Shown piece by piece: positions 43,258 to 52,615 of a stretch of DNA of 64,000 bases. The stretch covers positions 62,001 through 126,000 of the forward strand of contig CAVUEG010000001.1 in the NCBI GenBank assembly GCA_963740525.1, read 5' to 3'. Positions within the stretch are counted from its first letter, which is position 1. Each line of letters begins with the position of its first letter. The translations under genes were made by a program, and so were the position numbers. The notes beneath the pieces were generated by a model that ran no database searches, was not told the DNA's origin, and saw nothing but the letters and a program-made list of their open reading frames with translations. The DNA comes from CAVUEG01 sp963740525 (GTDB taxonomy: Bacteria > Actinomycetota > Actinomycetes > Propionibacteriales > Nocardioidaceae).

Positions 43258-43734
43258 TCAGCCGGAGCCGCGCTCGGCCAGTCTCTTGAGCTTGGCCAGG
43301 CCACGCTCGAAGTCCGTCCCGATCATCTTCTCCATGCCGAAGAGCCGGGAGAAGGCCTTCGTCAAGACGGTGCTCTCGCCCACCATCCGCCACTGGACGT
43401 CGGTCGCCTTGGCTCCGTTGCGGGAGCCCACCGGCGTGAGGGTGAAGGTGACCTGGTTGGTGGCCTTCCACGGCTTGAGGAACTCCAGCCTCACGCCGAT
43501 CTCGTCCGGCTGGGAGGAGGTGATCTCCATCGCGCCCTGGCCGGCCTTGCGGTTGCCCATCCAGGCGTACCGCGCACCCTCGCCCGACGGCGGCCCGGAG
43601 TGCCGGCGCTGCAGCTTCGGGTCGAGGGCCTCCCAGGGCGACCAGGCCTGCCACTCGTGGAAGTCGTCGATCAGGGCGTGCACGCGCTCCGGGGGTGCGT
43701 CGATCCTGGTGCTGCGCTCGACCTCGAACGGCAT
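43258..43734 (-). CDS. SRPBCC family protein (polyketide cyclase/START-like)
   Basis: 158 residues. FEVERSTRIDAPPERVHALIDDFHEWQAWSPWEALDP is a classic SRPBCC start, and the C-terminal helix (FERGLAKLKRLAE) closes the ligand cavity. AGGAG stands 5 bases before the ATG at 43734; an in-frame ATG at 43764 lacks this. Binds a hydrophobic ligand; identity unknown. Follows the beta-propeller gene by 53 bases on the same strand. Confidence 0.85.
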   Translation of the reverse strand: MPFEVERSTRIDAPPERVHALIDDFHEWQAWSPWEALDPKLQRRHSGPPSGEGARYAWMGNRKAGQGAMEITSSQPDEIGVRLEFLKPWKATNQVTFTLTPVGSRNGAKATDVQWRMVGESTVLTKAFSRLFGMEKMIGTDFERGLAKLKRLAERGSG

Positions 43735-43787
43735 GGCATCTCCTGGTCTGGAAGGTCGTGTCACACGTCAGGCGTCAGCGTCAGGCG

Positions 43788-44864
43788 TCAACTGGAGGCC
43801 GCCCGCACCACCATCACGTCGGGCAGGTCGCGGACCACGTTGCTCCAGGTGTCCCCGCCGTCCGCCGAGGCCCACACGCTGCCGTTGCGGGCGCCGAAGT
43901 AGATGCCGGCGGGGTCGTGGTCGTCGGCCGACATCGCGTCGCGCATCACCCCGACGAAGAACCCCTCGGGCAGTCCCTCGTGCAGCCCCTCCCAGGAGCC
44001 GCCACCGTCGCGGGAGCGCCACACGCACGCCTCGGCGTCGACCGGGTAGCGGCCTCCGCTCCCGCCGAGCGGGAAGGTGTAGATCGTCTCGGCCTCGTGG
44101 GGGTGGACGACCATCGGGAAGCCGAAGTTGGCCGGCAGACCTTCCTCGATCGAGACCCAGGTCGCCGCGTGGTCGTCGCTTCGGTAGACGCCACCGTGGT
44201 TCTGCAGGTACAGCTTGTCGGGCTGGGAGGGATGGCGCGCCACCTTGTGCACGCACTGGCCGAAGGGTGGGTACTGCTGGCCCTCAGGCAGGAACTCCGC
44301 CTTGATGCCCTCGTTGCGCGCCTCCCACGACACGCCTCCGTCCGAGGTCTGGTAGACGCCGCCGGTGGAGATCGCCGCGGTGAGGGAGTCGGGGTCGGTG
44401 GGGTGCGGGAGGATCGTGTGGAAGGCCTGACCCCCGAAGCCGGCGCCCCACTCCTCGCGATGCGGGTGGTTCCACAGGCCCTCGACCACGGCGAAGCTCT
44501 TGCCGCCGTCGTCGGAGCGGAAGATCGCCCCCGGCTCGGTCCCGGCGTAGAGAACGTCGTCCTCCACACCCGGGACGAGCTGCCAGACCCGCTCCACGGT
44601 GGCGTCGTACGACGCGGGGAAGGCGACCGCCCCGGCTTCGGTCCAGCTCCCGCCGCCGTCCTCGGAGAGGAACACCTGAGGCCCGGTCCACGGCGATGAG
44701 GCGCCGACGTACAGCCGCTCGTTCCCGCCGCGCTTGTCGACCAGGCAGCTGTAGACCTCCATCATGTCGAAGTGCGGTCCGGTCCAGGACCAGTCGACTC
44801 GCGAGTCGTCCGACCTCCCGACCCAGAGTCCCTTGCGCGTGCCCACCAGAAGTACGGTCCCCAT
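43788..44864 (-). CDS. BNR/Vps10-like beta-propeller protein (sialidase-fold)
   Basis: 358 residues without signal peptide. Asp-box-like repeats (SEDGGGSW, RSDDGGKSF, TSDGGVSW, RSRDGGGSW, SADGGDTW) mark a seven-blade propeller of the exo-alpha-sialidase/Vps10 superfamily. Lack of a signal peptide and of the sialidase Arg triad argues against a real sialidase. Likely cytosolic, function unknown. The ATG at 44864 has a GGGAGA site. Confidence 0.78.
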   Translation of the reverse strand: MGTVLLVGTRKGLWVGRSDDSRVDWSWTGPHFDMMEVYSCLVDKRGGNERLYVGASSPWTGPQVFLSEDGGGSWTEAGAVAFPASYDATVERVWQLVPGVEDDVLYAGTEPGAIFRSDDGGKSFAVVEGLWNHPHREEWGAGFGGQAFHTILPHPTDPDSLTAAISTGGVYQTSDGGVSWEARNEGIKAEFLPEGQQYPPFGQCVHKVARHPSQPDKLYLQNHGGVYRSDDHAATWVSIEEGLPANFGFPMVVHPHEAETIYTFPLGGSGGRYPVDAEACVWRSRDGGGSWEGLHEGLPEGFFVGVMRDAMSADDHDPAGIYFGARNGSVWASADGGDTWSNVVRDLPDVMVVRAASS

Positions 44865-44950
44865 GGCTGTCTCCCTTCAGCTGAATCCGAGCACACCCGG
44901 ATCGGGTGCGCAATGGTCCCGACCCGGTCGAGACCCACTCGTCATCGAGG

Positions 44951-45904
44951 TCAGTAGGACCCCGTCATCACGTTGACCAGCTCCTCCCCCGAAGCGAAGC
45001 GATGCAGCTGGTCGCGCACCAGGCGGTAGGCCCGGGGAGCCATCGCCGAGGACGCTCCGCCGACGTGCGGGGAGACCAGCAGCTGTGGTGCCCGCCAGAG
45101 CGGGTGGTCGGGCGGGAGGGGCTCGGGGTCGACGACGTCGATCGCGGCGTGGATCCGCCGGGACTCCAGCGCCGTCACCAGCGCGTCGGTGTCGACGACC
45201 GAGCCGCGCGCGACGTTCACCAGGAGCGCGCCATCCTTCATCGTCTCGAGGAAGGAACGGTCGACGAGCCCGCGGGTCTCCTCGGTGTCGGGCACCACGA
45301 GGATCACCACGTCGGCGTCCGGCAGCAGCCGAGGCAGGTCCGAGACCGGGTGCACTCCGTCCCGAGACGAGCGCGCCACGCGCACGATCTCGACCTCGAA
45401 GGGGGCGAGCCGCCGCTCCACGGCCCGGCCGATGGCGCCGTACCCCACGATCAGGACCCTGCTGTCGGCCAGCGCCCGGCGTCTCTCGGGTCGCCACTCG
45501 GCGCGGTCCTGGGCGCGCACGAACTCCGGCACGCCGCGCAGCGAGGCAAGCACGAGCGCCAGCGCCAGCTCGGACGTGGAGGCGTCGTGGATGCCGCGAC
45601 CGTTGCAGAGCAGCACCCCGTCGGGGACGAACGGCCGCACGTGGTCGACCCCCGCCGTCATCGTCTGGACGATGCGGAGCCGGGTCATCCGCGACATCAC
45701 GGCGCTGTCTCGCCGCGCGAAGCGGTACGGCGGCACGTAGAACTCGACGTCTCCGATGGACGGCGGCGGCTCCTCGTCGGAGAGGACGACCACCTCGTAG
45801 CGAAGTGAGTCGGGCGGGTCCTCGAGCAACGCCGGCTCGAACGGCAGCCACACCAGTGGCCGGTCGTCGGGCGCATCGTTCGTCGGAGGGTCGGGCGGGG
45901 GCAC
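44951..45904 (-). CDS. D-2-hydroxyacid dehydrogenase family protein
   Basis: About 317 residues from the GTG at 45904. Rossmann motif VLIVGYGAIGRAVERRL, VNVARGSVVDTDAL with the catalytic Arg, and LLVSPHVGGAS with the catalytic His; the acid partner lies around DVVDPEPLP. NAD-dependent reduction of a 2-keto acid is likely; the substrate is unknown. TACGTT lies 6 bases before GTG 45904, so a leaderless start is favoured, although the frame is open to a GTG at 45976. Confidence 0.83.
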   Translation of the reverse strand: MPPPDPPTNDAPDDRPLVWLPFEPALLEDPPDSLRYEVVVLSDEEPPPSIGDVEFYVPPYRFARRDSAVMSRMTRLRIVQTMTAGVDHVRPFVPDGVLLCNGRGIHDASTSELALALVLASLRGVPEFVRAQDRAEWRPERRRALADSRVLIVGYGAIGRAVERRLAPFEVEIVRVARSSRDGVHPVSDLPRLLPDADVVILVVPDTEETRGLVDRSFLETMKDGALLVNVARGSVVDTDALVTALESRRIHAAIDVVDPEPLPPDHPLWRAPQLLVSPHVGGASSAMAPRAYRLVRDQLHRFASGEELVNVMTGSY

Positions 45905-46067
45905 AGGGAGAACGTACTGGCCACCACCGACGATCGGGAGCCCCACGTGTCCGCCGGTCGGGTCTCGTTCACACACATGTCACACGACGGTGACGTGGAC
46001 GACGTGACGACCTCCTAGCGTCGTACTCGTAGACATCGCGACTACTTCAGGGACCTGGGAGGTCGAT

Positions 46068-46262
46068 ATGAGCGCAACCCTGTGGGACTCGGTGAGGGCC
46101 CTCACGCAGTGGCCCGTCCACAGCCAGCAGGGTGCGCGGCGCAACGCGATGATCGCCAGCACCGCGCTGGCCGAGCGCCGTCGCGAGCGGCTCGAGGTGG
46201 AGGAGTACCTGGACAGCCTCTCCGCGTCGCGCGGCCCCACCGTCGAGGTCGCGCTCGGATGA
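46068..46262 (+). CDS. Small hypothetical protein (64 aa)
   Basis: 64 residues, soluble, helical and charged in the middle (STALAERRRERLEVEEYLDS). GGGAGG stands 5 bases before the ATG. It is divergent from the hydroxyacid dehydrogenase. No function recognised; typical of small conserved actinobacterial proteins. Confidence 0.65.
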   Translation: MSATLWDSVRALTQWPVHSQQGARRNAMIASTALAERRRERLEVEEYLDSLSASRGPTVEVALG

Positions 46263-46340
46263 GGCCCCGCTGTCGACGCTGGGCGGTGATCTCGCCCACG
46301 AATGCCGCCATCGGGCGGGATGCTCGGTCACACTTCACCC

Positions 46341-47270
46341 ATGGCCTCCCTCGCGACCGCAGTCTCCCCCGGGCCGGGCGCCCACTCGCACGAGGCTGCG
46401 CTGTCCCTGCGCTACTTCACGGTCGTGAGCGCCGACGGCACGCGGCTCCAGGGATGGACCAATGACGCCGACGGACCCACGGTCCTGCTGTGCAACGGCC
46501 TCGGCACCAACCCGTACGTCTGGCCCGCCCTGCTGGAGCCGGACTGCGGCGTACGCGTCATCTCCTGGAACCACCGAGGAGTCGGCGGCAGCGAGCGCCC
46601 GGCCGACCGGGACCGGGTCGGGGTCACCACGTTCGTCGAGGATGCCCTGGCCGTGCTCGACCACGAGGAGGTCGACGCCTGCGCGGTGATGGGCTGGTCG
46701 ATCGGCGTGAACACCATGTACGAGCTCGCCGTGGGGCATCCGGAGCGGGTCACCGGGTTGTTCGCCGTGGCCGGGGTCCCCGGCGACACGTTCGCGTCGA
46801 TGGGCGCCCCCATCCTGATTCCCCGGCCCCTGCGCAAGCCGATCGGCGTCAGCACCGCCTGGCTGCTCCAGAAGACCGGCTGGCTGACCAGCCCCGTCGC
46901 CAGCAGGCTCCCCGTCGGGGAGCGGGTCGCCTGCGCGATGACCCACAGCGGCTTCATGCTCCCGGCCGAGGACCTGGCTCCCGTCGCGCGCGCGGTCAAG
47001 GAGTTCCTGACCACCCCGGTCGACTGGTACATGCACCTGGCCCTGCACGCGTCACGGCACCTGAGGGTCTCGCTGCGCTCGATCGACGTGCCGGCCATGT
47101 TCGTGGCCGGCACGTACGACATCCTCGCCTCGAGCGAGGACATGCGCACCGCGGCCGAGCGGATCCCCGATGCGACGTACGTCGAGCTTCCCGGCACGCA
47201 CTTCCTCCCGTTGGAGAGGTCGACGGCCGTGCACGATCTCCTGCTCCAGTTCCTCGGCCGCCTCGCCTGA
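46341..47270 (+). CDS. Alpha/beta fold hydrolase
   Basis: 309 residues, no signal peptide. Oxyanion region LLCNGLGTNPYVW, nucleophile elbow GWSIGVNTMYELA, candidate Asp in FVAGTYDILASSED, and His in LPGTHFLPLERS. Related to esterases, lipases and haloperoxidase-like proteins; substrate unknown. The ATG at 46341 (MASLATAVSPG) is preferred over that at 46302, which precedes non-conserved sequence. Confidence 0.85.
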   Translation: MASLATAVSPGPGAHSHEAALSLRYFTVVSADGTRLQGWTNDADGPTVLLCNGLGTNPYVWPALLEPDCGVRVISWNHRGVGGSERPADRDRVGVTTFVEDALAVLDHEEVDACAVMGWSIGVNTMYELAVGHPERVTGLFAVAGVPGDTFASMGAPILIPRPLRKPIGVSTAWLLQKTGWLTSPVASRLPVGERVACAMTHSGFMLPAEDLAPVARAVKEFLTTPVDWYMHLALHASRHLRVSLRSIDVPAMFVAGTYDILASSEDMRTAAERIPDATYVELPGTHFLPLERSTAVHDLLLQFLGRLA

Positions 47271-47361
47271 TCCCTCACTGGGTGTTCCTGCTCCAGTGGA
47301 ACCGCACTCATCTGGTCCTGGGTCAATGAAACAAGTAGCCGCGATCCGTGCGCGGCGGACC

Positions 47362-47775
47362 TCAGCTGTGTTCGCCGACAGCGGTCGGTGGCGCGCCTCC
47401 GAAGAACGCGTTCTCGACCGTAGAAGGCCACACGCAGAGGAGCCTCCCGCCTCCGGGGCCGGCGCGAAACCCGTGTACAGCGCCCGGCGGAATGAACACA
47501 AAGGTGCCCGGACCGATTCCCTCTGCGGGATCGGCGTCGGTGTAGAAGGTGTACGTGCCCTCGAGGACGTAGAACGCTTCTGCTTCGTCGTGGGTGTGCG
47601 GCGGGTTGTCGAAGTTGGGGTCCTGCCACGCCTCCCCGAGGGCCCAATGCCCACCGGTTTCAGTTCGCGATGCCTTGCGAACGATCCGTGCCTGGAGGCC
47701 CCCCATCGGCAGCACGATGCGGTCGCCGTCATCGGGCCCACGCAGAAGCACCTTCGGTGATTGTTGTCCGGGCAT
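47362..47775 (-). CDS. Cupin domain protein
   Basis: 137 residues, single cupin. Motif 1: PPHTHDEAEAFYVLEGTYTF; motif 2: PGTFVFIPPGAVHGFRAG; the metal ligands HxH, E and H are present. Could be an enzyme or a small-ligand binding protein; unassigned. AGGAGG before the ATG. The 3' end converges on the hydrolase gene. Confidence 0.85.
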   Translation of the reverse strand: MPGQQSPKVLLRGPDDGDRIVLPMGGLQARIVRKASRTETGGHWALGEAWQDPNFDNPPHTHDEAEAFYVLEGTYTFYTDADPAEGIGPGTFVFIPPGAVHGFRAGPGGGRLLCVWPSTVENAFFGGAPPTAVGEHS

Positions 47776-48003
47776 CGTTGACCTCCTGTCACGGAAGCAT
47801 CAGCGGCTCCCACAAGCATCGTTCCAGTCGGCCCGAGGTTTGAATACCTCTGCGACACACCGCAACCCGTGCACGCCCAGCCGTCGATGGGCCCGGAGCG
47901 GCAACTTCGCACGTCCGAGTCTGCCACGATCCGCGCGTCCTTTCGCCCGGGCCACAGGGACACACTTGCTCATACCCACGCGCCCTCGCCGTAGGGTCGA
48001 CGG

Positions 48004-49131
48004 ATGCGGCGATCGATCGGGCGTCTCGGCGTGCCCACCGTCCTTCTGGCACTGGCCGGGCTCGTGGGAGCCTGCACGGGCGCGGGTCAGGGACCGGTCG
48101 GGACCGCTGACCGTCACGGCACCGTCACCGCGACCTCGCACCCCGCCTCCGAGCCCCAGGGCTCTGGTTCCCCACGGGTGGTGCGCACCGTCGCGGACCA
48201 CCTCGAGGTGCCGTGGGGTCTGGCGTTCCTGCCGGACGGCAGCGCCCTGGTCACCGAGCGCGACAGCGGTCGCGTGCTGGCCGTCGCCTCAGGGGCCGTG
48301 CGCGAGGTCGGTCGGGTCTCGGAGGCGGCACCGCAGGGCGAGGCGGGGCTGCTCGGCGTCGCCGTATCGCCCACGTACGCCGAGGACCTGGCGGTCTTCC
48401 TCTACGTGACGACGGAGACCGACAACCGCGTCGTCCGCACGACGTACGACGGCGCACGGCTCGGCGACCTGACCGTGATCCTCGACGGCATCCCGAACGG
48501 CTTCATCCACGACGGTGGGCGCCTCGCGTTCGGTCCGGACGGGCTGCTCTACGTCTCCACCGGTGAGACCGGCGACGGACCCCTGGCCCAGGACCCCGAC
48601 TCCCTGGGCGGCAAGATCCTGCGGATCACCATGGACGGCGACCCCGCCCCGGGCAACCCGGACCCGTCGTCGCCGGTCTTCAGCCTTGGCCACCGCAACG
48701 TCCAGGGGCTGGCCTTCGACGACCGCGGCCGGCTGTGGGCCTCCGAGTTCGGCGCGAGCACCTGGGACGAGCTCAACCTGGTGAAGGCGGGCGCGAACTA
48801 CGGCTGGCCCCTCGTGGAGGGACGCGGCGAGCTGCCCGGCTACCGCAACCCGTTCGCCCAGTGGCACACCGACGAGGCGTCCCCGTCAGGTCTCGCCTAC
48901 CGCGAGGGCACGCTCTGGCTGGCCTCGCTGCGGGGGCAGCGGCTGTGGCAGGTGCCGCTGCGGGGGAACGGCGTCGCCGAGCCGGTGGACTGGTTCGTCG
49001 GACGCTACGGGCGACTGAGAACCGTGGCGCTCGCACCCGACGGTCATCTGTGGTTGACCACGTCCAACCGGGACGGACGAGGCAGTCCCGTCTCAGCGGA
49101 CGACCGGATCCTCGAGCTCGCGGTCGACTGA
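48004..49131 (+). CDS. Lipoprotein PQQ-type sugar (sorbosone/glucose) dehydrogenase
   Basis: 375 residues. Signal peptide and lipobox LVGAC (Cys24), so a membrane-anchored lipoprotein. GSDH/sorbosone six-bladed propeller: VPWGLAFLPDGSALVTERD, GEAGLLGVAVSP, GGRLAFGPDGLLYVSTGE, LGHRNVQGLAF and TWDELNLVKAGANYGWPLVEG. Members usually bind PQQ or Ca and oxidise sugars; substrate not clear. TAGGGT ends 6 bases before the ATG, so leaderless. The end overlaps the convergent ECF S gene by 39 bases. Confidence 0.87.
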   Translation: MRRSIGRLGVPTVLLALAGLVGACTGAGQGPVGTADRHGTVTATSHPASEPQGSGSPRVVRTVADHLEVPWGLAFLPDGSALVTERDSGRVLAVASGAVREVGRVSEAAPQGEAGLLGVAVSPTYAEDLAVFLYVTTETDNRVVRTTYDGARLGDLTVILDGIPNGFIHDGGRLAFGPDGLLYVSTGETGDGPLAQDPDSLGGKILRITMDGDPAPGNPDPSSPVFSLGHRNVQGLAFDDRGRLWASEFGASTWDELNLVKAGANYGWPLVEGRGELPGYRNPFAQWHTDEASPSGLAYREGTLWLASLRGQRLWQVPLRGNGVAEPVDWFVGRYGRLRTVALAPDGHLWLTTSNRDGRGSPVSADDRILELAVD

Positions 49132-49938
49132 CGCGACCCGGACCACCGTCGCCCGCCGGACCGCGCGACGCAGGGTCGTCAGGACAGCCGGACCCAGCAG
49201 CACCAGCGCGACCGAGTTGGTCACCGCTCGGCCGGTGTCCCAGCTCCCGGTCGAGGTGAGCAGGGTGTAGACGCCGAAGCGGTGCAGGTTCGCCCAGAGC
49301 GGGTCCCCGGGCACGAAGGCGAACGACCCCGTGCGGCCCGGAAGCTCGATCCCGAGCGCGAAGGGCCAGCTCGACAGGTTCATCAGCAGGCCGTACGCGT
49401 ACGCCGCCAGCACGCCGTAAGCGACGAGCATCGCGATCTCCGACCGACCAGAGACCCGGCGCGGGAGCAGGCCCGCCCCCATCCCGACCCAGGCGGCCGC
49501 CAGCATCTGGAAGGGCAGCCACGGGCCGACGCCCGCCGTCAGCAGGGCGGAGGCGAACAGCGACGTGCACCCGAGCGTGAAGCCGAAGCCGGGGCCGAAC
49601 ACCCGCCCGGAGAGGATCAGCAGGAAGAACACCAGCTCGATGCCGGCGGTGCCGGCGCTGAGACCGCGCATCACGGCGTTGATCGCGGTCAGCACCCCGA
49701 GCATGGCGAGCACCTTGGAGTCCATGCCGCCCTCGGTGAGCTCGGCCAGGACCACGGCGATGACCACGGGCAGCAGCAGCAGGAACACGAACGGCGGGTC
49801 CATGCGTGCGGACTCCGGGCCGATCCGGACGAGCAGAGGCCACACGAACATCAGCAGCCCGGCCAGCGAGGCGACCGCCAGCACCGCCGCCGACCTGACC
49901 CGCACGGGCATCGCGACCTGGGCGAGCCGGCCGCTCAT
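49093..49938 (-). CDS. ECF transporter S (substrate-binding) component, probable corrinoid importer
   Basis: 281 residues with six or more membrane segments (about 18-230). S components bind the vitamin and topple in the membrane on ATP hydrolysis. Segments such as GMDSKVLAMLGVLTAINAVMRG and FQMLAAAWVGMGAGLLPRR are typical of this actinobacterial S family. ATGA overlap with the ATPase places it last in the five-gene operon. The operon begins with a cobalamin riboswitch, so the substrate is probably cobalamin or a precursor; inferred. Confidence 0.85.
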   Translation of the reverse strand: MSGRLAQVAMPVRVRSAAVLAVASLAGLLMFVWPLLVRIGPESARMDPPFVFLLLLPVVIAVVLAELTEGGMDSKVLAMLGVLTAINAVMRGLSAGTAGIELVFFLLILSGRVFGPGFGFTLGCTSLFASALLTAGVGPWLPFQMLAAAWVGMGAGLLPRRVSGRSEIAMLVAYGVLAAYAYGLLMNLSSWPFALGIELPGRTGSFAFVPGDPLWANLHRFGVYTLLTSTGSWDTGRAVTNSVALVLLGPAVLTTLRRAVRRATVVRVASVDRELEDPVVR

Positions 49939-51515
49939 GCCGAGACCACCTGCTCGACGGTGAGCCAGCCGCCACCGAGGATCTTGTGCACCTGGGGCGC
50001 GAACGCGGGGGTCTCGGCGAGCACGCGGCTGGTCGGGCCGGAGGAGACCACCTCCCCTTCGGCGAGTACGACGACGCGGGCGGCGACCTGGGCGACGAAC
50101 TCGACGTCGTGGGTGGCGACCAGCACCGCGCGGCCTTCGCGGGTGAGCTCGTCGAGGATCTCGGCGAGCGCGAGCTTCGCCGGGTAGTCCAGCCCCCTGG
50201 TGGGCTCGTCGAGCGCGATCACCTCGGGTCCGGCACTGAGCACCAGCGCCAGCACCAGGGCCAGCCGCTGGCCCTCGGAGACATCACGAGGGTGGGTGGT
50301 GCCGTCGACTCCGGGCGTCAGCCGGTCCAGCAGCGACCGGGTGTGGCCAGGAGCGGCGGCCGCCTCCCGGTCCGCCGCGGCACACTCCTCGTCGACCGTC
50401 TCGAGGTAGAGCAGGTCGGCGGCAGTCTGTGGGACGAGCCCGACCAGCCGACGACGCTCACCGGGCCCCAGGTCACCGGGGTCCCGGCCACTCACCTCCA
50501 CCGTGCCGGCCGAGCGTCTCCCACTGCCCTGGAGCGCCCACAGCAGCGAGGACTTGCCGGACCCGTTGCGTCCCATGAGCGCGGTGACGCCACCTCGCTC
50601 GAGGGCGAGGTCGACGTCGCGAACCGCCACCTGCCGCCCGTACATCACCCGGACCCCCCGGGCGGTCAGGGCCGTCGCCGCGGGGTGGACGGCGCCCTCC
50701 GTCACGGGTGGCGAGGTGGGCAGGCCGAGTTCCCGGGCTCGCTTCCGGGCGTCGCGGACGGTCAGCGGCAGCGGGGCCCAGCCGGCCCAGCGGCCCAGCT
50801 GCACGATCGGTGGGGCGACGGGGGCGTCGAGCAGGAGCGTGGCGGGGTCACCGACCACCAGCCGCCCGTCACCGGTCATCAGGCACAGCCGGTCAGCGAA
50901 CGGGACCACCCGCTCGAGGCGGTGCTCGGCGACCAGCACGGTGAGGCCGACGTCGTGCACGAGCCGGGTCAGCGTGGCCAGGACGTCCTCGGCCGCGGTC
51001 GGGTCGAGCGCGGAGGTCGGCTCGTCGAGCACCAGGATGCGGGGGTGCATGGTCAGCACCGAGCCGACCGCCACCCGCTGCTGCTGGCCCCCGGAGAGCG
51101 TGCGCAGGTCGCGCTGGCGCAGCTCCGCGATCCCCAGCAGGTCCAGCGTCTCCTCGACGCGGCGGCGCATGGTGGCCGCTTCCAGACCGAGCTGTTCCAT
51201 GCCGTAGGCGAGCTCCTCCTCCACCGTGTCGGTGACGAAGCCGGCGGTCGGGTCCTGACCGACGTACCCGACGACGTGGGCTCGCTCCCGCGGGGGCAGG
51301 TGCAGCACGCTCTCGCCGTCCACGAGCACGTCACCACTGAGCAGGCCGCCGGTGAAGGCGGGGACCAGCCCGTTCAGGGTGCCGAGCAGGGTGGACTTGC
51401 CGACGCCCGTGCGTCCGGCCACGAGCACGAACTCGCCCTCGTCGAGCGTCAGGTCGACGCCACGCAGGATCGGTGGACCGCCGTAGCTGAAGGTGAGGCC
51501 GCGGAGCTCGATCAT
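49935..51515 (-). CDS. ECF transporter double ABC ATPase
   Basis: 526 residues, two fused ATPase domains. First: GRTGVGKST, LSGGQQQRVA, LVLDEPTSALD. Second (from about residue 285): GRNGSGKSS, signature altered to VSEGQRLAL, VIALDEPTRGLD. A degenerate second signature is common in fused ECF ATPases (EcfA-A'). Powers the S/T complex. Overlaps EcfT upstream and S downstream by ATGA, so subunits are made in step. Confidence 0.92.
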   Translation of the reverse strand: MIELRGLTFSYGGPPILRGVDLTLDEGEFVLVAGRTGVGKSTLLGTLNGLVPAFTGGLLSGDVLVDGESVLHLPPRERAHVVGYVGQDPTAGFVTDTVEEELAYGMEQLGLEAATMRRRVEETLDLLGIAELRQRDLRTLSGGQQQRVAVGSVLTMHPRILVLDEPTSALDPTAAEDVLATLTRLVHDVGLTVLVAEHRLERVVPFADRLCLMTGDGRLVVGDPATLLLDAPVAPPIVQLGRWAGWAPLPLTVRDARKRARELGLPTSPPVTEGAVHPAATALTARGVRVMYGRQVAVRDVDLALERGGVTALMGRNGSGKSSLLWALQGSGRRSAGTVEVSGRDPGDLGPGERRRLVGLVPQTAADLLYLETVDEECAAADREAAAAPGHTRSLLDRLTPGVDGTTHPRDVSEGQRLALVLALVLSAGPEVIALDEPTRGLDYPAKLALAEILDELTREGRAVLVATHDVEFVAQVAARVVVLAEGEVVSSGPTSRVLAETPAFAPQVHKILGGGWLTVEQVVSA

Positions 51516-52615
51516 CGCGTCACCCCGACCCAGACGACGTGGCCGTCGGGGGGCGGCGGTGCCGCGACGGCCGGCAGCAGGCCGACGAGTACGACGGCCA
51601 GAGCGGTCAGCGTGACGGTCGGAGCGACGTCCACGCCGGGGTGCGCGACGAGCACGTCACCGGCGGCCACGGCGTACAGACCGGCTGCGACCGCCAGGCC
51701 AGAGAGCGCCACCAGCACCTCGGCCGGGCGCCAGTGGTCGGGGCGGTAGCGGGTGCGCTCCACCCGAAGCCCCGCGGAGACGAACCCGGTCAGCGCGGCG
51801 GCCAGGCCGGCGGCCAGCATCGGCAGGGCGAGCACCCGGGGAGCCGTGCGGTCCAGGACGGCGTAGGTGCCCACGCAGATCCCGACCAGCCCGAGGAGCA
51901 TCAGGGCACCGGTCACCCGACGTTGCCGCGGAGCGGTGTCGCCAGCGCGACCGTAGCCGCGGGCGTCCATGCCCGCGGCGAGCCGCATCGAGCGCTCCAG
52001 TGCGTCCTCCATCACCGGCACGACGAGGCCGCGGAGCCGGTGCCGGCGTCCCCCGTCGGCCCCGCGAAGCTGACGCGCGGCGCGGACCCGGCGCAGGCTG
52101 TCGGAGAGCTGCGGCAGGACGGCCACCGCGACCACGACGGCGGTGCCGACCTCGTAGAGCGCCGGGGGCATGGACTTCAGGAGCCGTTTCGGGTTCGCCA
52201 GTGCGTTGGCTGCGCCGACGCAGACGACGACCGTGGCCAGCCGGAGACCGTCGTACAGGCCGGCGAGCACCGACTCCAGGGTGACCGGGCCGAGCAGCCG
52301 GATGCCGGCGACCCACCCCGGCAGCGGGATCTCCGGCAGGGAGACCAGGACGGTGCCCCCTTCGCCGGAGCCGAGCAGCACCCGGAAGGCCACCCGGATC
52401 ACCACGATCACCAGGCCGAAGAGCAGGTAGAGCCGGAACGACCGTGACCACGGGTGGTCCGAGCGGCGCACCGCCACCACCAAGCCGGCGACGGCGACCA
52501 CGAGCAGAAGCAGCAGCGGGTTGGTGGTGGCGGACGCCGCGGCCGCGAGACCCAGCGCCCAGAGCCACCAGGCCCCGGGGTGCAGGTCCCGGGTCGGCCG
52601 CGACGTCACACTCAC
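51512..52615 (-). CDS. ECF transporter transmembrane T component
   Basis: 367 residues, with hydrophobic helices at both ends. The coupling motif region PQLSDSLRRVRAARQLRG (an Ala-Arg-Gly helix that contacts the ATPase) and AAGMDARGYGR are characteristic of EcfT. Start set at GTG 52615, overlapping the stop of the upstream gene. It is longer than common EcfT (about 265) owing to an extra C-terminal membrane region (from about residue 250), which may be specific to this operon type. Confidence 0.88.
   Translation of the reverse strand: MSVTSRPTRDLHPGAWWLWALGLAAAASATTNPLLLLLVVAVAGLVVAVRRSDHPWSRSFRLYLLFGLVIVVIRVAFRVLLGSGEGGTVLVSLPEIPLPGWVAGIRLLGPVTLESVLAGLYDGLRLATVVVCVGAANALANPKRLLKSMPPALYEVGTAVVVAVAVLPQLSDSLRRVRAARQLRGADGGRRHRLRGLVVPVMEDALERSMRLAAGMDARGYGRAGDTAPRQRRVTGALMLLGLVGICVGTYAVLDRTAPRVLALPMLAAGLAAALTGFVSAGLRVERTRYRPDHWRPAEVLVALSGLAVAAGLYAVAAGDVLVAHPGVDVAPTVTLTALAVVLVGLLPAVAAPPPPDGHVVWVGVTR

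Noticed and set aside
43788..44864. Annotation as a true exo-alpha-sialidase
   Set aside because: Asp-box repeats only; no signal peptide and no arginine triad visible.
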